64,000 nucleotides of DNA. It comes from CAVTQZ01 sp963737015 (GTDB taxonomy: Bacteria > Actinomycetota > Acidimicrobiia > Acidimicrobiales > UBA8190). Position 1 is the stretch's first letter, and every line of letters begins with the position of its first letter. Positions 60,402 to 64,000 of the stretch are shown here, in pieces. A program made the translations under genes and the position numbers. The notes under the pieces are model-generated. The model saw only the letters and a program-made list of their open reading frames with translations. It was not told the origin of the DNA and ran no database searches. The DNA lies in NCBI GenBank assembly GCA_963737015.1, contig CAVTQZ010000001.1:1426001-1490000 (forward strand). Direction: 5' to 3'.

Positions 60402-61376
60402 TTGGTGGCACACGCGAAATTCAAGGCATCACGAATGCCAGCTCACGCTCAGGCTAAGAGCCGGGCGAAGCATTTGGCGACGGCGGCCAACGGACAACCC
60501 GCCAGGGTGAAGATCTCTTCCAGACAACCAGCGCATGCCGTGCGCACGACAACCCAGCCTGCGCACCTGCAGCGAAGCACCCGGCAGCCCGCACACGCTC
60601 AGGCGAAGCGACGCGGACAGCACCTCGCCACGACCACGACCTTCGACAGTCGTCTCCTCCAGCTTCTCGAAGGCTCGACGCAGGTCTTCGACACAGCTTC
60701 GCGTCACGGCGCACACGCGCAATCGAAGCCGCAATCGAAGCAGCGTGGAAAACACCTGCCCGCTCAACAGCAGGGCGCGATCGAAGGCCTCGTAAGAGCA
60801 GACAAGCGAAACAGGCTCGTGCTCGCGTCCGTCCTGGGGGCCGGGATGGGGGTCTTCACTTTCCTCGGAGTGTCGAGCTCGGCATCGAACCCTCCTGTCA
60901 AGCACAAGGCCTCCGACCCGAGGGTGGATCGCATGTTGGACAAGATCGCCCTCGACGTCGTCTTCTACGAGGACAGCTCGCAGGGACTGCTCGCTCACGA
61001 GCAAGCGGCCGTGGCGCCCACGACCACCACGACGACGCCTCCGCCGGTCGTCGCTGCTGCCGCTTCTCCCCCGGCGATCCCTCCGACGACCACCACGACG
61101 GTCCGGCCGGCGCCGGTCGCACCAACCGAACCAGCCGGCTCGTGGCAGTCGTTGACCATGTCGCTCCCGTGGAACGGCTCGCTCATGCTGCACGTCGCCA
61201 GCTGCGAGAGCCACGACGACCCGAACGCAACCAACCCCTCGTCCGGTGCCCACGGCCTCTTCCAGCAGCTCGGCATCACCACCGACGACCCGATGCAGCA
61301 GGTGGACGACGCCTACTCCCTGTGGCGCTCCCAGGGCTACGGCGCCTGGTCGGCGAGCGAGGGCTGCTGGGGCTGA
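60402..61376 (+). CDS. membrane-anchored lysozyme-fold protein with basic N-terminal repeats
   Basis: Up to 324 residues (TTG at 60402; the ATG at 60435 is an alternative). Residues ~1-125 carry three related basic units (HAQAKSRAKHLA, HAQAKRRGQHLA, HAQSKPQSKQRGKHLP). Then one transmembrane helix (VLASVLGAGMGVFTFLGV), a Pro/Thr-rich linker and a C-terminal domain with VASCESHDDPNATNP...GAHGLFQQL and GYGAWSASEGCW, a two-Cys lysozyme/transglycosylase fold with the catalytic Glu in CES. It probably cuts peptidoglycan outside the membrane. Confidence 0.78.
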   Translation: MVAHAKFKASRMPAHAQAKSRAKHLATAANGQPARVKISSRQPAHAVRTTTQPAHLQRSTRQPAHAQAKRRGQHLATTTTFDSRLLQLLEGSTQVFDTASRHGAHAQSKPQSKQRGKHLPAQQQGAIEGLVRADKRNRLVLASVLGAGMGVFTFLGVSSSASNPPVKHKASDPRVDRMLDKIALDVVFYEDSSQGLLAHEQAAVAPTTTTTTPPPVVAAAASPPAIPPTTTTTVRPAPVAPTEPAGSWQSLTMSLPWNGSLMLHVASCESHDDPNATNPSSGAHGLFQQLGITTDDPMQQVDDAYSLWRSQGYGAWSASEGCWG

Positions 61377-61453
61377 GCACCCACCCGGGTCGAAATGCAG
61401 CTCCCGGGCCCTTCGGAGTCAAGGCGTAGAGCCTCACGGCCGAAACAACCCCT

Positions 61454-63437
61454 ATGCGCGCAAAAGCCGCGCCCGAGAGCGGACCGCGCCCGCTTGCACG
61501 GCTCTTTGCCACCTACGCCGCGATAACGGTCGTCCCCGTCCTCGTCCTCGGACTGATCCTTGCCGCCAGCTACCGCAGTGAGGCCCGTCGAGCGCGGCGT
61601 GGCCGAGGGGAAATCGGAGGCGGTGCTCATCGCCCAGACGGCTGTCGAGCCTCTATTGGACGGCAGGCCGGTGTCCGCCGGGTTGAGCCCAGCCGAGGTG
61701 GCGGGCTTGCGGAGGCTCGTCTCACACGCGGTGCGCAGCCGCGACGTGCTCCGTTTGCGCGTACGCGACCTGTCCGGACAAGTTGCGTTCTCCGACGACG
61801 GATCCGGGTTCAAAGAAGCTCCAGAGGACGAGGCACTCGACGCCGCCGAAGGGACGATCGTCGGTCGCCTCACGCAACTGAACTCCGACAGCGACGACAC
61901 CGGTCCCGTCGGGCCCGAGTCGGTCGAGGTGTATCTGCCGCTGAACGCCGGCAATCCGAGCCACCGCGTCGGTGTGCTCGAGATCTATCTCCCATATGCG
62001 CCCATCAACGCGGACGTGAGCGCCGGCCTTCATAACCTGTACAGAGACCTCGTCATCGGACTCGGCGCGCTCTATGTCGCAATCTTCGTCATATCCGTGT
62101 CGGTGACCAGGCGTCTGCGCCGTCAGGTGAAGGTGAACCAATTCCTCGCCGAGCACGACCCCCTCACCGAGTTGCCGAACCGGACGCTCTTCCACCGCAG
62201 GGTGACAGAGGCACTCGAGCAAGCAGAACGCACCGGTCGCCCGACGGTCGTCGCCATCGCCGACCTCGACCGCTTCAAGGAGATCAACGACACTCTCGGT
62301 CATAAGAACGGCGACCAACTGCTCAAGGAGCTGGCGCGGCGCCTGGCCTCGAGCGCGAGCGCAGGCGATGCCGTGGCACGTCTCGGAGGGGACGAATTCG
62401 CTGTCGTCCTCGGCGATGTGGACGACCCGCGAACCGCCCTCTTCGAGATACGCCGGTTGATCGAGCGCGAGGCTGAGGTGAACGGCCTTACACTGACCGT
62501 TGAGTCGAGCATCGGGTTCGCGGTCGCACCGGACGACGGATCGGCCGCCGACGAGTTACTTCAGCATGCCGAGATCGCCATGTACGTGGCCAAGAGCGAG
62601 CATCTCGGTGTCACCCGATACGACAAGTCCCATGACCACTACGACGCGTCGAACCTCGAGCTGATCACACAGCTGCGCCGCGCCCTCCAGGACGACGAGC
62701 TCGTGCTCCACTACCAGCCCAAGGCCACGCTTCCCGACGGCAAGATCGATGCGGTGGAGGCGCTCGTACGGTGGCACCACCCGACACGGGGTCTGCTCGC
62801 GCCCGACCGGTTCATCCCGCTCGCCGAACAGACGGACCTGATCGACGAGCTCACCGCTTGGGTCCTGCGACACGCCCTCGAAGACCTGCGCGGCTTCGGA
62901 CCGGACGCCCGAGAGGTCTCCGTGGCCGTGAACGTGTCCGCCAGGAATCTCGTGCGAAGCGAATTCGCATCCCAGGTCATGCAGATACTCGAGGATGCCA
63001 ACGTGTCACCGCAAAGGCTGATCGTCGAGATCACCGAGACCGCACTGCTCACCGACCCGCCACGAGCCGCAAAAGTGCTGCGGGAGTTGGACGCCGCACA
63101 GGTACGGGTGAGCCTGGACGATTTCGGGATCGGTCACACTTCGCTCAGCTATCTCTCCGCGCTTCCGGTGCGCGAGCTGAAAATCGACAAATCGTTCGTA
63201 TCCGACATGCTCACGAACGCTGCACACGCCGCGATCGTGAACTCGATCGTGGACCTGGGTCACAACCTCTCGCTGCGCGTCGTCGCAGAAGGTGTCGAGA
63301 CGCCCGAAGTGCTCAGCGCGCTGACGGCGTCCGGATGCGACCTGGCTCAGGGCTTCCTCCTCGCCCGGCCGATGCCCGCTGCCCAACTGCGAGACTGGCT
63401 CGCCGGAGCGTCGACGCGGTCGACGGCAACTGTCTGA
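61454..63437 (+). pseudogene. GGDEF-EAL bifunctional c-di-GMP protein (apparent +1 frameshift)
   Basis: The frame from the ATG at 61454 gives the first helix (YAAITVVPVLVLGLILAASYRS). The rest is read in another frame from about 61585: an extracellular sensor region, a second helix (LVIGLGALYVAIFVISVSV), a GGDEF domain with ARLGGDEFAVV and an EAL domain with DAVEALVRW, VSLDDFGIGHTSLSYL and ELKIDKSFV. The span is 1984 bases, one more than a multiple of three, so a one-base insertion near 61580-61600 breaks it. The enzyme part is intact, and an internal start at 61560 could still give a product that lacks the first helix. Confidence 0.8.
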
Positions 63438-63466
63438 GGAAGCACTGAGGAAGCGCCGGGCTCAGA

Positions 63467-63688
63467 TCACTTGATCTCGCCTTCGCCTTTCACCTCGGCG
63501 CCACGCTTGCCCATGTCCTTTTCGTGCTCCGATACTGACGGGTCGAGCCGATTGCGCTCGGCGGCTGCCTCTTCCTCGGCCGTGGGGGCCCGATCCGCGT
63601 CGTGGGGGGACTGACCTTCGCGCTCTTCTTCGGCCTTCGTCGAGCCGTCGATCCTTGCCTCACCGGGATCGTTTTTTCGTTCAGTCAT
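63467..63688 (-). CDS. small highly charged hypothetical protein
   Basis: 73 residues, very hydrophilic, with EEEREGQSPHDADRAPTAEEEAAAERNRLDPSVSEHEKDMGKRGAEV. Short acidic proteins of this type are widespread in actinobacteria and likely disordered. A good ribosome-binding site (AGGAG) precedes its ATG. Function unknown. Confidence 0.7.
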   Translation of the reverse strand: MTERKNDPGEARIDGSTKAEEEREGQSPHDADRAPTAEEEAAAERNRLDPSVSEHEKDMGKRGAEVKGEGEIK

Positions 63689-63789
63689 TTCCTCTCCTAG
63701 GAAGCCAAGCGTCAGAGTTGTCCTGCGAACTGCCCACTATGTGTACCCGATGGACCTGCGGGTGAACCAGATAGGTTCAGGCGATCAAC

Positions 63790-64000
63790 GTGGAGCACGA
63801 CCGGGTCCCCGCGCCCGCAGAGCCGGGAAATCGAGCGCGACGCGCCGATGAGGGCCGCTTGAACCGTGGCCTCGTTCTCATCATGGCGACAGCCACGGGC
63901 CTGGCAGTCGCCAACAACTACTACGCCCAGCCCCTCCTGCCGGCGATCGGAAAGGATCTTCATCTCGATTCGAGCGTCACCGGTCTGATCGTCACAGTGG
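63790..64000 (+). CDS. MFS transporter, N-terminal part (gene runs off the window)
   Basis: A GTG at 63790 opens a frame that stays open to the right edge. The first ~35 residues are polar and Arg-rich; then a transmembrane helix (LVLIMATATGLAVANNYYAQ) leads into PLLPAIGKDLHL, typical of 12-helix MFS transporters with the YxxQPLLP motif. A TTG at 63859 just before the helix could be the real start. Substrate unknown. Confidence 0.78.
   Translation, partial: MEHDRVPAPAEPGNRARRADEGRLNRGLVLIMATATGLAVANNYYAQPLLPAIGKDLHLDSSVTGLIVTV

Noticed and set aside
592..63437. A shared TCGAGCGCG sequence near all three frameshift sites
   Set aside because: The same 9-mer (either strand) also occurs inside several intact genes, for example near 3306, 30130, 49502 and 52346, so it does not explain the breaks.
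1..64000. CRISPR arrays, insertion sequences and rRNA genes
   Set aside because: I looked on both strands and saw no regular spaced repeats, no transposase gene and no rRNA sequence.

Overview
This is a high-GC actinobacterial chromosome segment, most likely from an uncultured or little-studied Actinomycetota of the Acidimicrobiia type. The reasons are dense GC-rich coding with many 4-base GTGA/ATGA gene overlaps, the order mec-cysO-cysM-...-MBL-rph-rdgB known from Mycobacterium, MaoC and acyl-CoA dehydrogenase genes, and secreted proteins built from DGGVFxFG repeats. No rRNA is present, so the placement is an inference.

Layout. (1) 1-17.8 kb is a surface-polysaccharide locus. It holds an ABC exporter (Wzm/Wzt type), four methyltransferases (one fused to a DUF4214-like domain), at least six GT4/GT2 glycosyltransferases including a GT2-GT4 fusion, a membrane GT-C enzyme, a coiled-coil protein and a secreted beta-propeller-like protein. 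Two of the glycosyltransferase genes carry an apparent single-base frameshift. (2) 17.8-28.2 kb has clpP, an odd tRNA with a Leu-type UAG anticodon loop but a short variable loop, a GNAT protein, and a lipid-oxidation set (aldehyde dehydrogenase, SDR, two MaoC hydratases, a fused double acyl-CoA dehydrogenase), interrupted by a large secreted repeat protein. (3) 28.2-35.9 kb is a conserved housekeeping block: rdgB, rph, an MBL-fold protein, murD2, murL, cysM, cysO, mec, then smpB and ssrA. murL-murD2 sit where mycobacteria carry murI, so D-glutamate for peptidoglycan is probably made by ligating L-Glu and then epimerising it.

(4) 35.9-44.4 kb is a lower-GC genomic island inserted at the 3' end of ssrA. 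It is bounded by a 16-bp att-like direct repeat and by a ~105-bp imperfect repeat. It carries a HEPN-like gene with a partner, an Mrr-type endonuclease with a coiled-coil arm, an AlbA_2/Schlafen-like protein, an XRE regulator with an ImmA-like protease, and a three-gene module (small Cys protein, LRAT-like protein with glycine-zipper membrane segments, 65-aa protein). No integrase is visible. This is the region most likely to hold an undescribed, defence-like system. A second, smaller element (44.4-46.0 kb, with vapBC) may be arrayed in tandem.

(5) 46-50 kb is a cluster of glyoxalase-fold (VOC) proteins around an ECF sigma factor with a SnoaL-like C-terminus. The sigma gene and the VOC gene after it both carry the same candidate promoter (CGTCACR-N16-CGTC), suggesting a small autoregulated regulon. 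(6) 50-64 kb holds a GAF-GGDEF protein, a TfoX-like protein, an epimerase/PLP-decarboxylase/KARI-like cluster in which the KARI homologue lacks key catalytic residues, a DUF2889 protein, a sulfotransferase, a PrmC-like methyltransferase, a DrrAB-type ABC exporter, a membrane-anchored lysozyme-fold protein, a frameshifted GGDEF-EAL protein and the start of an MFS transporter.
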